Assembly: GCA_964529005.1 (NCBI GenBank)
Contig: CAZGUH010000036.1
Coordinates: forward strand, 1-39,397
Length of the DNA stretch: 39,397 nucleotides
Direction: 5' to 3'
DNA from: CAZGUH01 sp964529005
GTDB lineage: Bacteria; Actinomycetota; Acidimicrobiia; Acidimicrobiales; Ilumatobacteraceae
The translations under genes were made by a program, and so were the position numbers. Shown here in pieces: positions 24,565 through 33,769 of the stretch; position 1 is the stretch's first letter, and each line of letters starts with the position of its first letter. The notes under the pieces were generated by a model. It worked only from the letters and a program-made list of their open reading frames with translations. It ran no database searches and had not been told where the DNA came from.

Positions 24565-26238
24565 CTACCTTCGGCGGTGTGCGGCGGCCGCTTCACGGGA
24601 GGCGCCGCGCACGGCGTCGAGCACCGACGTGTAACCGGACGGGTCCACGTGAGCGTCGATCAGGGTCGGCCCGTTGTGTGTCATCGCCTGCTTCATCGCG
24701 GATTCGAAGGACGCTGCGGTCGTCGCTCGCCAGCTGGGCACTCCGAGGCCGGTCGCGACAGCAGCGAAGTTGACCGACCCGTAACGCACAGCTGCGTCAC
24801 CGCCCTGGTCGGTTCCTTGCTTGATCGCGATCAGGCTCAGCAGCGAATCGTTGAACACGACCACCGTGATCTTGGAGCCAAGGCGCGCGGCGGTCTCCAG
24901 TTCGGCGAGCACCATGCCCAGTCCGCCGTCGCCCGTGAAGCAGATCACTCGCTGCGAGGGGTGCACGACCGACGCGGCGATCGCCGCGGGCAGCGCGAAC
25001 CCCATCGTCGCCAACCCGCTCGAGATCAACAACCGTCCCGGTCGATCGACCTGCCACAGCGTCATGGCGAGAAGCATGTGCGCTCCGGCGTCGACGGTCG
25101 CGTTCGCATCGTCGGGGGCAAGCTCGCGCGCACGGCTGATCACATCCTGCGGCGCCAAGGATCGGTCGTCGTCTGGGCGCGCCTCATGCAGGAGTCGTCT
25201 GCTTGCCTCCCCGATTTCCAGACCACAGCCGGCCGTCCAGTCCGTGCCGCCTGGCAGGTCGTCAGCGAGGCGGAGGAGGAGCGACGGTAGGTCACCGACG
25301 AGTTCGACGGTCTCGGCCGCGCTGAAGTAGGAGCTGTCGTCGATCGCCCACGGCGAGAGCAGGATCATCGGCGCCTCGTAAGGCCACGGAGCAGGGATCA
25401 GCTCGACAGGATCCAACCCCACGCCGATCACGAGGTCGGCCTGGCGCAAGACTCCCGACTCGATCGTGGCTCCAGTCGCCACACCGGCCGCCCCGGAATG
25501 ACGATCTCCCACGACCCCACGCGCCTTGTAGGTCGTCAGGAACGGCGCGGCCGTCGCATCCACCACACGCTCGACGGCTCGGCCTACGGCGTGCCCCTGA
25601 TCAGCGGCGTTGGCAGTTGCGCCGACACCGATCACGATCACTGGCCGCCGCGCGACCCGCGCCAGGCGGGATGCCTCGCGCCACGCCTCGTCTGGCACCG
25701 GCGGTTGGCGGGCGGCCAGCGGATGCGGTGAGCTCTGCGCACTCGGGTCGAGGTCGATGTGCACCGGTCCCGGCCGGCCGGCGCGTGCAGCTTCGATGCA
25801 GCGTCCAGGGAGGGCGAGATCGTCGGGTCCGAAGGTCACCGCGGCCTTGCAGATCGCGCCCATCATCGACAGCTGGTCGATGCGCTGGTGGGACACCCGG
25901 TCTCGCTGGGCATGTTCGACGCAGTCGGCGATGACGAGGAGCGCCTGGCGGTCCAGCGCTGCCTGTGCGGCGCCGTTCGCCGCGGCAGCGATGCCGGGTC
26001 CTCTGGTGACGATGCACGCTCCCGGCGCCCCCGTCAGCTCTGCCGTGACGGCAGCCATCATCGCGGCGGATGCTTCGGTGTGCGTCAGGACAAACCGCCC
26101 CCCGTGACGCACGACGCTGCCCACGACGTCGAGGTTGGAGCCTCCACCCGGGACACCGAAGACCGTTTCGGAGCCCGCGGCGGCGAGGGCGTGGGCCAGC
26201 GCGTCGGCCATCTCGCGCCGGGAGGCCAGCGCCGTCAC
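24565..26238 (-). CDS. Thiamine-diphosphate-dependent enzyme, acetolactate-synthase-like
   Basis: 557 residues with the three-domain ThDP layout. The N-terminal PYR domain has FGVPGGGSNLDVV and the catalytic Glu in LTHTEASAAMMAA (about residue 55); a central Rossmann-like domain follows; the C-terminal PP domain has the Mg-ThDP motif running from GDGGLGMVLAELETAA to VVVFND. Because the catalytic Glu is present it is not glyoxylate carboligase, which has Val there. The central domain does not let me decide whether it is a decarboxylase, carboligase or lyase, and FAD dependence is uncertain. GTG start, overlapping the DUF917 stop (GTGA, 26235-26238); an ATG at 26211 is an alternative. It probably acts on a 2-oxo acid made in the pathway. 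Confidence 0.88.
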   Translation of the reverse strand: MTALASRREMADALAHALAAAGSETVFGVPGGGSNLDVVGSVVRHGGRFVLTHTEASAAMMAAVTAELTGAPGACIVTRGPGIAAAANGAAQAALDRQALLVIADCVEHAQRDRVSHQRIDQLSMMGAICKAAVTFGPDDLALPGRCIEAARAGRPGPVHIDLDPSAQSSPHPLAARQPPVPDEAWREASRLARVARRPVIVIGVGATANAADQGHAVGRAVERVVDATAAPFLTTYKARGVVGDRHSGAAGVATGATIESGVLRQADLVIGVGLDPVELIPAPWPYEAPMILLSPWAIDDSSYFSAAETVELVGDLPSLLLRLADDLPGGTDWTAGCGLEIGEASRRLLHEARPDDDRSLAPQDVISRARELAPDDANATVDAGAHMLLAMTLWQVDRPGRLLISSGLATMGFALPAAIAASVVHPSQRVICFTGDGGLGMVLAELETAARLGSKITVVVFNDSLLSLIAIKQGTDQGGDAAVRYGSVNFAAVATGLGVPSWRATTAASFESAMKQAMTHNGPTLIDAHVDPSGYTSVLDAVRGASREAAAAHRRR

Positions 26239-27374
26239 GGGGACCCCGCTGCTGTGCTGCTCGCCGACTGAGCGGCCGTGCGACCTGCGCGGGAACGCAC
26301 GAGTTCCTCGACGGGACGGTAGTCGATGTCGTACCCGAAGTGCCGGGGCCCTCCGAGTTCCACGCCTTCAGGCGATCGCCACTTGGCGTCGATCGGAACG
26401 CCGACCACGACGACTCGGAACCCATAGCGCAAACGCTCGGTCGTGATCGCCTGGCCCGTCTCCGCGTCGATCACTGTGATGATGTCGGGGACGGTGGCGA
26501 TGACCTCGCCGTTCGACAGCTCCGCGACCAGGTTTTCGTTCCGGAACCGAATCGTCAAGCGCCCGCCGGTGGCGACGCCGAACGGCTCGATGACCACCTC
26601 GCCGAAGGTCGATCCATTGACGTTGCGATGGACGACGTCGGCGATCTTGCCGCGATACAGCTCGACGCCACCGCTCACTCGCAACAGTTCGGGAATCGGA
26701 TCCTTCTTGTCGCGCGCTGCCTCCCGCAACGCGACGCCAATCGTCTGCGCCCTACTGACGCTTCCGAGAATGGCGGCCGCGCGCAACTGGGCGCCCGTCA
26801 CCGGAGCGGTGCATTGGGCGGCGACCGAGCCGTATTCGACGGTGGCGACCCTGCAGAGACGCTCAGTCCAGTGGTTCGTGGACCCGTTGATCAGAACGCA
26901 GTTGCCATGTTCGTCGGCGACCGTCGTCGGAGCGACCGGCAGGTCGTGCAATGTGAGCGTGACGAGATCCAAGGTCGGATAGGCGCGACCCATCCAGTCA
27001 GCGTCCACGACGGGTATTCCCAGCCGGCAGCTGAGCAGAATCGGCGCAAGCGCGTTGACGCCGCCGCATTCGATCGCGACGAAGGCGTCGACAGGACGCC
27101 CGAGCGCCGAGATCATGCCGCGGTATGCCGTCTCCAGTTCCCGCCCCGCAGTCAGCTTTTCGATGAATGGCAACGGCGCACCGCAGAGCGCAGGGCTGAC
27201 GACCAGAGCGTCATCCGACAGCTCGCCGGGGTCGAGCAGCGTCGGAGCGCTGCCCGTGTCGAACTCGTTCAGCGTGGCCAGCGTTCCCAGATACGGATCA
27301 CCCCCACCGCCGGATGCCAGCACGGCGGAGCCGCGCGCGATGTCTTCGATGTCGAGCCGGGACAGCTCCCTCAT
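26235..27374 (-). CDS. DUF917 (S-Me-THD-type) protein, HyuA partner
   Basis: 379 residues of the DUF917 family: the glycine-rich start LASGGGGDPYLG (19-30), ALGRPVDAFVAIECGGVNALAPIL (90-113), and GIPVVDADWMGRAYP (118-132) are its hallmarks. The family has since been named for an S-methyl-thiohydantoin desulfurase, and members are typically encoded beside hydantoinase/oxoprolinase subunits, as here (ATGA overlap at 27371-27374). A role in opening or processing a five-membered cyclic amide, perhaps as a HyuA partner subunit, is therefore likely but the substrate is unknown. The last 25 residues are Ala/Ser/Arg-rich and probably disordered. Confidence 0.85.
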   Translation of the reverse strand: MRELSRLDIEDIARGSAVLASGGGGDPYLGTLATLNEFDTGSAPTLLDPGELSDDALVVSPALCGAPLPFIEKLTAGRELETAYRGMISALGRPVDAFVAIECGGVNALAPILLSCRLGIPVVDADWMGRAYPTLDLVTLTLHDLPVAPTTVADEHGNCVLINGSTNHWTERLCRVATVEYGSVAAQCTAPVTGAQLRAAAILGSVSRAQTIGVALREAARDKKDPIPELLRVSGGVELYRGKIADVVHRNVNGSTFGEVVIEPFGVATGGRLTIRFRNENLVAELSNGEVIATVPDIITVIDAETGQAITTERLRYGFRVVVVGVPIDAKWRSPEGVELGGPRHFGYDIDYRPVEELVRSRAGRTAAQSASSTAAGSP

Positions 27375-28951
27375 GGCCGGGCCACCTCCGCCTGCGAGAG
27401 AGGCGTCAGAGATCCGACCGCCCTCACGCGCAATCGGACCATCTGACGAGTGGGCATGTACGCGAGGGGGATCTCCTCGACCTCTTGGACAACCACGGAC
27501 GAGCGGTCGGCGCCCGCTGCCACCGTCTTGTCGACCGCGCGTCGGATCACCGCGTCGATCACGCTTCGGCGATCCGTGCCGTCCAACGTCACCACCTGAT
27601 CGACCTCACCGCTCACCTGGCCCAGCGCCGCCCCGATGGCGTTGGCGACGCCGGCGTGGCGAGGCCGGATGGTCGACGTCGCACCGCCGAGATCTCCACC
27701 GACCAAGATGCTGCCCCCGCCTGCCACGATCACCGGTACGTCCTCGGACCGCAACTTGACCCGGTCGATGCCTTCCTCGATCATGCGCGACATCGTCTCG
27801 ACCGCCCGTTGAACGAACGCGTCGTCCAAGTGGGAGACGAGACCCGGATCGCCGACCACCGCGTGACCGGCAGCAACCGCGATGTCGGTCGCAGTGCAGA
27901 CGTCCCCGCCGAAGACGAGCGCCTTCGTGGTCAACGCATAGCCCACCGACCTGGGGCCGATCGTGACCTCGCCGTCGTCGGACCGCGTCACGATGCTTCC
28001 TCCGCCGAGGCCGATCGAGATCACATCGGGCATCCGGAAGTTCGTGCGCACGCCGGCGATCTCCAGCTCGGCCGAGGCCTCGCGAGGAAAGCCGCCGATG
28101 ATCGCCCCGATGTCGGTTGTCGTGCCGCCGATGTCGACGACGATGGTGTCGCTCTCGCCGGTGAGGTACGCCGCCCCGCGCATGCTGTTGGTCGGCCCCG
28201 ACGCGAAGGTCAGAATCGGGTACTTCATGGCCCAGGCAGAATCCATCACGGTGCCGTCGTTCTGACTGATGTGAAGCGGGGCGTCGATACCGGCGGCCGC
28301 AATCGCCCGCTCGAAGGACGCCATCACGTCACGCGCGACTGGGCGGAGGGCCCCGTTCAGCACCGCAGCGTTTTCCCGCTCCAGGAGGCCGAGCCTGCCG
28401 ATCTCAGCGGAACAGCTGATCTCGAGCTCGGGCTCAGCCGTCAGCAAGATCTCGCGCACCCTGGCTTCGACCTCGTCCGACAGAGGGGAGAACACAGCGG
28501 CCACGGCGGCCGTTCGGATGCCACACGCTGCGATCGCTCGAGCGGCATCCTCCACCGCCGTTTCGTCGAGCGGCTGGATGAGGCCGCCGTCCACGTTGGA
28601 CCCGCCGCCGACGATGAACGTTGGGCCCGCAACGATGTCGCGCAGATCGGCAGGCCACCCGACCATGGGCGGTAGCCCGAAGGTCGCCGGCGCGGCGACG
28701 CGCACGACTGCTGTGGGACTCAGCCGCCGACGCTCGACCACTGCGTTGACGAAGTGCGTGGTCCCGATCATCACCGCTTGCACCTGAGTCGGAGCAATGG
28801 CTGCCTCGGTCAGCACCTTCCGCATCACGTCGACGACTCCGCTGCTGATGTCCGCAGTCGTGGCGGTCTTGTGCGCAGCGAGCAACGTATCGCCGTCCAT
28901 GATGACCGCGTCTGTGTTCGTGCCGCCGACGTCGATCCCGATTCGTATCAC
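27371..28951 (-). CDS. Hydantoinase/oxoprolinase-family ATPase-fold protein (HyuA-like)
   Basis: 526 residues. The N-terminal IRIGIDVGGTNTDAVIMDGD is the phosphate-1 loop of the actin-like ATPase fold, with a second phosphate loop in TIVVDIGGTTTDIGAII and VFGGDVCTATDIAVAAG plus VIVAGGGSILVGG in the C-terminal half. HyuA and 5-oxoprolinase use ATP to open hydantoins or oxoproline. This is the short form (about 520 residues) that usually pairs with a DUF917 protein, and that protein is encoded directly downstream with a 4-bp overlap. I chose the GTG at 28951 because the family begins there; the open frame reaches 29011, and no ribosome-binding site is convincing for either. Confidence 0.88.
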   Translation of the reverse strand: MIRIGIDVGGTNTDAVIMDGDTLLAAHKTATTADISSGVVDVMRKVLTEAAIAPTQVQAVMIGTTHFVNAVVERRRLSPTAVVRVAAPATFGLPPMVGWPADLRDIVAGPTFIVGGGSNVDGGLIQPLDETAVEDAARAIAACGIRTAAVAAVFSPLSDEVEARVREILLTAEPELEISCSAEIGRLGLLERENAAVLNGALRPVARDVMASFERAIAAAGIDAPLHISQNDGTVMDSAWAMKYPILTFASGPTNSMRGAAYLTGESDTIVVDIGGTTTDIGAIIGGFPREASAELEIAGVRTNFRMPDVISIGLGGGSIVTRSDDGEVTIGPRSVGYALTTKALVFGGDVCTATDIAVAAGHAVVGDPGLVSHLDDAFVQRAVETMSRMIEEGIDRVKLRSEDVPVIVAGGGSILVGGDLGGATSTIRPRHAGVANAIGAALGQVSGEVDQVVTLDGTDRRSVIDAVIRRAVDKTVAAGADRSSVVVQEVEEIPLAYMPTRQMVRLRVRAVGSLTPLSQAEVARP

Positions 28952-29092
28952 TGGATGAAAGCGACCTTTCTGATGGGGGCGAACATCGCCGCGGTGACGG
29001 TAGGACCGCACGATCCGAACGGAGTCCGACAGCTGCCGAAAGTTCGAGGCTTCGCACGCGACGGTCGAACAGTCGGTGGGATGCAGAGGACG

Positions 29093-30016
29093 TCAGCGCG
29101 CATGGCCCGAGGTGTCGGCGAGAAGGACCGACTGGCTCCCCGATCCGACGATCTCGGCGTAACGCCGGTGGACGTGCGCCGTGATCGTTCCGTACACCTC
29201 CGGTAGCTGCCGGCCGTCGATGGCTCCGACGGCCCGAACCCCTGCAGCGGTGCCGGTGAGGAAGACCTCGTCGGCGACGTAGAGATCGCCCCACGTCAGC
29301 TCACCCTCCCGGCAGCTGTAGCCGTCAGCGCGCAGAATCGAAATCACCGTGTCGCGAGTGATGCCTGGCAGCGCGGCGCGCGTCGTCGGTGTCACGACGT
29401 TGCCGTCGCGCACGGCGAAGAGGTTCGCAGCCGTGGCCTCGGCGACGAGACCTTCGGCGTCGAGCATCACTGCGTCGTCGGCGCCGGCCGCGATCGCCTG
29501 CTGCTTCGCGAGGATCCCGTCGAGGTAGTTGAGCGACTTGATGTGAGCGCTCATCGAACGAGGGGCCTTGCGGCAGACCGACGAGACGACGAGCCGCAAC
29601 GGCTCGAGGCGGTCGTCCATCGGCGTGATCCCCGACATCATGATGACGACGGTCGGCGCGGTCGCACCACGTGGGTCGAGGCGAGCGTGCAGAGCGGAGC
29701 CGCGGGTCACGACGACGCGCACGTGGGCATCCGCCATCGCGTTGGCGTCGGCGAGCTCGGCGATCGACGGCACGATCGACGCAAGATCGACCGAGCCATC
29801 CATCGCGAGGGCCCGCAACGACCGACCCATGCGGTCGAGGTGCGCCTCGGAGCGGAACAGACGACCGCCGCTGACACGCAGACCTTCGAAGCACCCGTCT
29901 CCGTAGAGCAAGCCACGATCGAACACAGAGACCGCGGCCCGATCGCGCTCAGTGACGATGCCGTTGACGACGACGAAGGGTGGCGCGAGATCCGTCGATC
30001 CGATCGCAGGGGTCAT
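29093..30016 (-). CDS. Class IV PLP aminotransferase (branched-chain / D-amino-acid transaminase-like)
   Basis: 307 residues, fold-type IV. VSVFDRGLLYGDGCFEGLRV (29-48) is the diagnostic N-terminal motif. Lys160 in SAHIKSLNYL is the PLP Schiff-base lysine, and AEGLVAEATAANLFAV with ALPGITRDTV forms the cofactor cup. Members transaminate branched-chain L- or D-amino acids, or act as aminodeoxychorismate lyase. The start is the ATG at 30016, overlapping the aldolase stop by 4 bases (ATGA). RidA in the same cluster fits clean-up of its enamine intermediates. Stereochemistry cannot be decided by eye. A 141-bp gap separates it from HyuA. Confidence 0.9.
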   Translation of the reverse strand: MTPAIGSTDLAPPFVVVNGIVTERDRAAVSVFDRGLLYGDGCFEGLRVSGGRLFRSEAHLDRMGRSLRALAMDGSVDLASIVPSIAELADANAMADAHVRVVVTRGSALHARLDPRGATAPTVVIMMSGITPMDDRLEPLRLVVSSVCRKAPRSMSAHIKSLNYLDGILAKQQAIAAGADDAVMLDAEGLVAEATAANLFAVRDGNVVTPTTRAALPGITRDTVISILRADGYSCREGELTWGDLYVADEVFLTGTAAGVRAVGAIDGRQLPEVYGTITAHVHRRYAEIVGSGSQSVLLADTSGHAR

Positions 30017-30795
30017 GTCGACGGCGCCTCTCCAACGTCGCGCAGAAGGCCATGGCGAAGCCGCTCCAACTCGGTGAGCACCCCAGCGCGCAGCACGGCG
30101 ACGTCGGTGACGGCAGACACCATCCGGAACCCCATGCCGGCCAGCTCCAACGCCTCCTCGGCGCTCGTCGCGTGGGCTGCGGCAACGATCCCGGCGCCGC
30201 AGCACGCGTCGCGGATCGCACTCAACTCGGGGGTGAGAGCCCTCACGGACGTCGCCAACTCTCCACGAACGCTCAACGCAATGTCGGCCGGTCCGGCATA
30301 CACCCCGTCGACACCAGGGGTCCTGGCGATCGCATCGACGTTCGCCAATCCCCTCGCCGTCTCGACCATCACGAAGCACGTCACTCCCTGGTTCGCGCAG
30401 GTCAGGTCCCGACCGAAGCGCGGCGAGGTTCGGACAGGGCCGTAGCTACGGCGACCTCGCGGCGGGTAACGACATTCTTCGGCGGCGCGCGCCGCCTCGG
30501 CGGCTGATTCCACCAAGGGAACGACGATTCCGTCCGCGCCCGCATCGAGCGCACGGCCGATCCACGACGCTTCCGCACTGGGGACGCGCACCAGCGTGCG
30601 CAACGGCAGATGACGGCAGGTGCCCAGCACTTCGACCATCCGGTCGTATCCGATGAGTCCGTGCTGGCAGTCGACGACGACGTAGTCGAGGCCGGTGGCC
30701 AAGATCTCCGCCGCGAGCGCCGACCCCGACATCGTCCATCCGCCGAACACCGGCGACGTCAAGTCCCAACGCTCGGCGAGTCCGCCGCCCGTCAC
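30013..30795 (-). CDS. HpcH/HpaI-family class II aldolase
   Basis: 260 residues, TIM barrel of the 2-oxo-3-deoxy-glucarate/rhamnonate and 4-hydroxy-2-oxo-heptanedioate aldolase type. The catalytic His45 is in VVVDCQHGLIGYD, Arg70 in LVRVPSAE, the metal Glu145 in VMVETARGL and Asp171 in YAGPADIALS; GADGIVVPLVES (86-97) is the other core strand. It cleaves a 4-hydroxy-2-oxo acid into pyruvate and an aldehyde, with a divalent metal. The start is a GTG at 30795 that overlaps the ABC ATPase stop (GTGA), so uptake and cleavage are translationally coupled. It differs from the CitE-type gene at 3374, which belongs to the acyl-CoA branch. Confidence 0.9.
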   Translation of the reverse strand: MTGGGLAERWDLTSPVFGGWTMSGSALAAEILATGLDYVVVDCQHGLIGYDRMVEVLGTCRHLPLRTLVRVPSAEASWIGRALDAGADGIVVPLVESAAEAARAAEECRYPPRGRRSYGPVRTSPRFGRDLTCANQGVTCFVMVETARGLANVDAIARTPGVDGVYAGPADIALSVRGELATSVRALTPELSAIRDACCGAGIVAAAHATSAEEALELAGMGFRMVSAVTDVAVLRAGVLTELERLRHGLLRDVGEAPST

Positions 30796-31967
30796 CGCTG
30801 CTCGACCGCCGTGCGCTCGACCGGCTCCGACGGCTCGCGACACGGCTGCGCGCCATTCGGACCGCGTTGGGTCGACCCGTACACATACCCGTCCTCGCGG
30901 GCGAACGACACCTCGATCGCGTCGTTGATCTGCGGCACAGCACCGCCCCGCGGCGCGACGACTTCGAACTCGACCGAACCGAATGCGACGTACACGGCTG
31001 TGGTCGCGCCCATGTAGGCGATGTCGGACACCACTCCGCCGTCGAGCCACAGCGCACCGGTCGGATGGAGGCTGCCCGGTGGTCGAATTCGCAGCGACTC
31101 GCCGCGCACGAACAGCGTGGCGTTCGCATCGCCGGATGCCGCTGCCTTGATCCATCCGACGTCCCCGCGCAGCGGGCCGGCATCGCTGAGCACGTCCTCT
31201 CGCTCGAGCGTGAGCTCGAGGCGGTTGCGGATGCCGAAGAACTCTGCGACATAGCGGCTGCTCGGGTTCTCGTACACCTCGTGTGGCCGGCCGATCTGCT
31301 CGATCTCACCGTCGCGCATCACGACGACCCGCGTGGCGAGGTGCATCGCTTCGGCTTGGTCGTGCGTCACATAGATCGCTGTGAAACCCACCCGCCGATG
31401 CAACTCACGCAGCTCGCGCCGAAGGTCGATCCGCAACTGGGCGTCGAGGTTGCTCAACGGCTCGTCGAGCAGCAGCAGCACCGGGTCGGGAGCCAGCGCA
31501 CGAGCGAGGGCGACGCGCTGTTGCTGCCCTCCGCTCAACTGAGCTGGCAGCCGGTTTGCCAGCTTCGCGCACTTCACGATCTCGAGCACCTTGTCGACGC
31601 GCCCGTTGCGGCGGGCGTCCTTCATGCGTTGTGCACGGAGCGGGTACTCGACGTTCTCTGCCACCGTCATGTGTGGCCACAAGCCGTAGCTCTGGAACAC
31701 CATCGCGATCGCTCGCTTGCTGGGTCGCACGTCGATGCCCGTCGACCTGTCGAACACCGTGGAGCCGCCGATCTCGACGCGGCCACAGTCAGGTGTCTCG
31801 AGGCCAGCGACGCAGCGCAACAACGTCGACTTTCCGCATCCACTCGGTCCGAGCAGGACGAGGAACTCCCCCGCCTCGACATCGAGATCGATCTGGCTGA
31901 GTCCGCGCACATGCGACCCACCGACCGTGAACGACTTCGCAACGCCGCGAAGGCTGACACTGCTCAT
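30792..31967 (-). CDS. ABC transporter ATP-binding protein (AfuC/PotA-like)
   Basis: 391 residues. All nucleotide motifs are present: Walker A GPSGCGKST (40-48), Q-loop Gln92, signature LSGGQQQR (144-151), Walker B ending Asp168-Glu169 and the switch His202 in THDQAEA. A C-terminal TOBE-like region (about 250-360) is typical of the ferric/spermidine/sugar-phosphate importer subfamily. The open frame extends to 32519 inside the permease gene, but the ATG at 31967 gives the correct family N-terminus and overlaps the permease stop (ATGA). It powers the importer formed with the permease and lipoprotein encoded upstream. Confidence 0.93.
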   Translation of the reverse strand: MSSVSLRGVAKSFTVGGSHVRGLSQIDLDVEAGEFLVLLGPSGCGKSTLLRCVAGLETPDCGRVEIGGSTVFDRSTGIDVRPSKRAIAMVFQSYGLWPHMTVAENVEYPLRAQRMKDARRNGRVDKVLEIVKCAKLANRLPAQLSGGQQQRVALARALAPDPVLLLLDEPLSNLDAQLRIDLRRELRELHRRVGFTAIYVTHDQAEAMHLATRVVVMRDGEIEQIGRPHEVYENPSSRYVAEFFGIRNRLELTLEREDVLSDAGPLRGDVGWIKAAASGDANATLFVRGESLRIRPPGSLHPTGALWLDGGVVSDIAYMGATTAVYVAFGSVEFEVVAPRGGAVPQINDAIEVSFAREDGYVYGSTQRGPNGAQPCREPSEPVERTAVEQR

Positions 31968-33676
31968 CGACCCACCGCCTCCAACGCCTTGCGGCCGCCG
32001 AGCGACATCGCCAGCGCGACCCCCACGGCGGTGACCGCGATCATCAGCAACGAGAGCGCAGCGACACCCGGCAAGCTGCCCTGCACCCAGTAGTAGTAGA
32101 CGACTGACCCCATCACGTGCTTGCGCGCGGCTCGCACCATCATGGAGGTGCTGAACTCGTGGAACAGCAGTACGACCATCACGGCCGCACCGGCAGCGAC
32201 ACCTCGGCGAATCAACGGCAGCACCACTTTGAACGCCGTCCGGAAGGGGCCGGCGCCACACATCATCGACGCCTCGGTGTACGTCGCTCCGATCATCAGC
32301 AAGCTGCTCTGCTGGGTCCGAGTGGCGAATGGCAGCATGATCGTGACGTACGAGATGACGATGACGGTGGTCGTGCCATAGAGCTGGATGGGATCTCCGG
32401 TGTACGCGGACAGCACGGCGAAGCCCATGATTACCGCCGGCATGGCCATCGGCGCGAGGACCAACACATCGACCGCTGTGCGAACGATCCGCGGCGCAGA
32501 GGACCGCGGCAGGGTGCACATCGCACAGAGGAAGCCCAGCGGCAGGGTGATCGCGACCGCCAACAGCGACGCCGTCAGGCTGTTGCGCAGGGCCCCGGTC
32601 ACCAGGTCATCCTTCAGAATCTGCCGGAACGGATCGAGGGTCATCCCGTCGAGGCTCAGCTCGCCAGACCAGTAGCCGCTCGTCGCCACCCGCGCCAGCG
32701 CGAGAACGGGCAGGAGTACCGTCACGGCGCCGTAGATCACGATCGGCACCGCTGCCCACGGCGTCGTGGAGAGCGGGGCGCGGGTGCCCTTCCCCGTGTG
32801 GATCACGTACTTGTCGGGGTTGCCGACGATCATCTTCTGCGCCAGGACGACGACGATGCCGGTCGCGATCAGCGGCAATCCGAGGGCTGCCGCCTTGGCG
32901 AAGTTGATCGGGAAGCTCTCCTTCACGCGGAACATCTCGGTAGCCAGAGTGTCGTAGCCGATGCCGCGACCGAGCATCAACGGCGCTGTGAACTGCCCGA
33001 GCGCGAGCAGCAAAACCACGCCGGAACCCGCGGCGATGGCCGGCTTGGCGAGCGGAAGGATGACGGTGCGCACGATCCTCGCCTGGCCGGCTCCCGACAC
33101 CTGCGCCGCGGCGATGATCTCACCGTTGATGTCGCGCACGCTGCTGTACACGAAGACGTAGATGAACGCGGCAAAGAGGAAGCTCGGGATCAGCGTGATC
33201 CACAGAGGTGTGTAGACGTCGATTGGCCCGGAGGCCAGATGGTCCCACCACGGCAGGCGGCGCAGAACCTGGTTGACATAGCCGACTGTCGGGCTCAGCA
33301 GGAACGTGTAGCCAGACACGTACGCGACTGTGGGCAACATGAGCGGCAGCAGGGGCACGATCGTGAGGAACCCACGGAGCCGGGCAGGCAGCCGCGTCGC
33401 CGCGAGCGCCAGCCCCACGCCGATCGCCCCGGCAATCAACGTCGTCGACACGCCGAGCACCACGGTGTTGCGGATCGTGACCCAGAACCTCGGGATGTCG
33501 GTGAGCCGGCGCACCTCCTGCGCGTTGCCCGAGAACGCTTCCAGAGCGAGGCCTCCGATCGGGCGGACGATCAAGAGCGCCAGCGCGAGCGTGAACGTGG
33601 CCCACGCGACCTGTCGACGTGCCCGAACGGTGAGCACTCGTCGCAGCCGCCCTGAACGATGTCCGGCGCTCACCAT
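31964..33676 (-). CDS. ABC transporter permease, two fused membrane domains (AfuB/FbpB-like)
   Basis: 570 residues from the ATG at 33676. Two copies of the binding-protein-dependent permease domain are fused, each with an EAA loop that contacts the ATPase: EIIAAAQVSGAGQARIVRTV in the first half and the segment around EASMMCGAGPFRTAFKVVLP in the second. About 12 membrane helices. One-chain permeases of this kind occur in iron (FbpB), sugar-phosphate (AfuB) and thiamine or phosphonate importers, so the family does not give the substrate. A TTG at 33721 would add 15 residues; neither start has a strong ribosome-binding site. A hairpin lies upstream, after the lipoprotein gene. Confidence 0.9.
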   Translation of the reverse strand: MVSAGHRSGRLRRVLTVRARRQVAWATFTLALALLIVRPIGGLALEAFSGNAQEVRRLTDIPRFWVTIRNTVVLGVSTTLIAGAIGVGLALAATRLPARLRGFLTIVPLLPLMLPTVAYVSGYTFLLSPTVGYVNQVLRRLPWWDHLASGPIDVYTPLWITLIPSFLFAAFIYVFVYSSVRDINGEIIAAAQVSGAGQARIVRTVILPLAKPAIAAGSGVVLLLALGQFTAPLMLGRGIGYDTLATEMFRVKESFPINFAKAAALGLPLIATGIVVVLAQKMIVGNPDKYVIHTGKGTRAPLSTTPWAAVPIVIYGAVTVLLPVLALARVATSGYWSGELSLDGMTLDPFRQILKDDLVTGALRNSLTASLLAVAITLPLGFLCAMCTLPRSSAPRIVRTAVDVLVLAPMAMPAVIMGFAVLSAYTGDPIQLYGTTTVIVISYVTIMLPFATRTQQSSLLMIGATYTEASMMCGAGPFRTAFKVVLPLIRRGVAAGAAVMVVLLFHEFSTSMMVRAARKHVMGSVVYYYWVQGSLPGVAALSLLMIAVTAVGVALAMSLGGRKALEAVGR

Positions 33677-33769
33677 TGCCAGCGATGGCTTCGTCTGCGG
33701 TACGTGTCGCGTCGATGTCAAGGCGTCGGCCCACGCTTTCGTGATAGGTGCGGGTGGGATGGGAACGGA

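Noticed and set aside
24565..26238. Glyoxylate carboligase
   Set aside because: The catalytic Glu (in LTHTEASAAMM) is present, whereas glyoxylate carboligase has Val at that position.
26235..28951. An ergothioneine or thiohydantoin breakdown operon
   Set aside because: DUF917 is related to a thiohydantoin desulfurase, but I see no ergothionase, urocanate-hydratase-like enzyme or N-carbamoyl amidohydrolase in the cluster.
28952..29092. A separate small gene or promoter in the 141-bp gap before HyuA
   Set aside because: No coding frame with a ribosome-binding site and no convincing -35/-10 pair on the minus strand.
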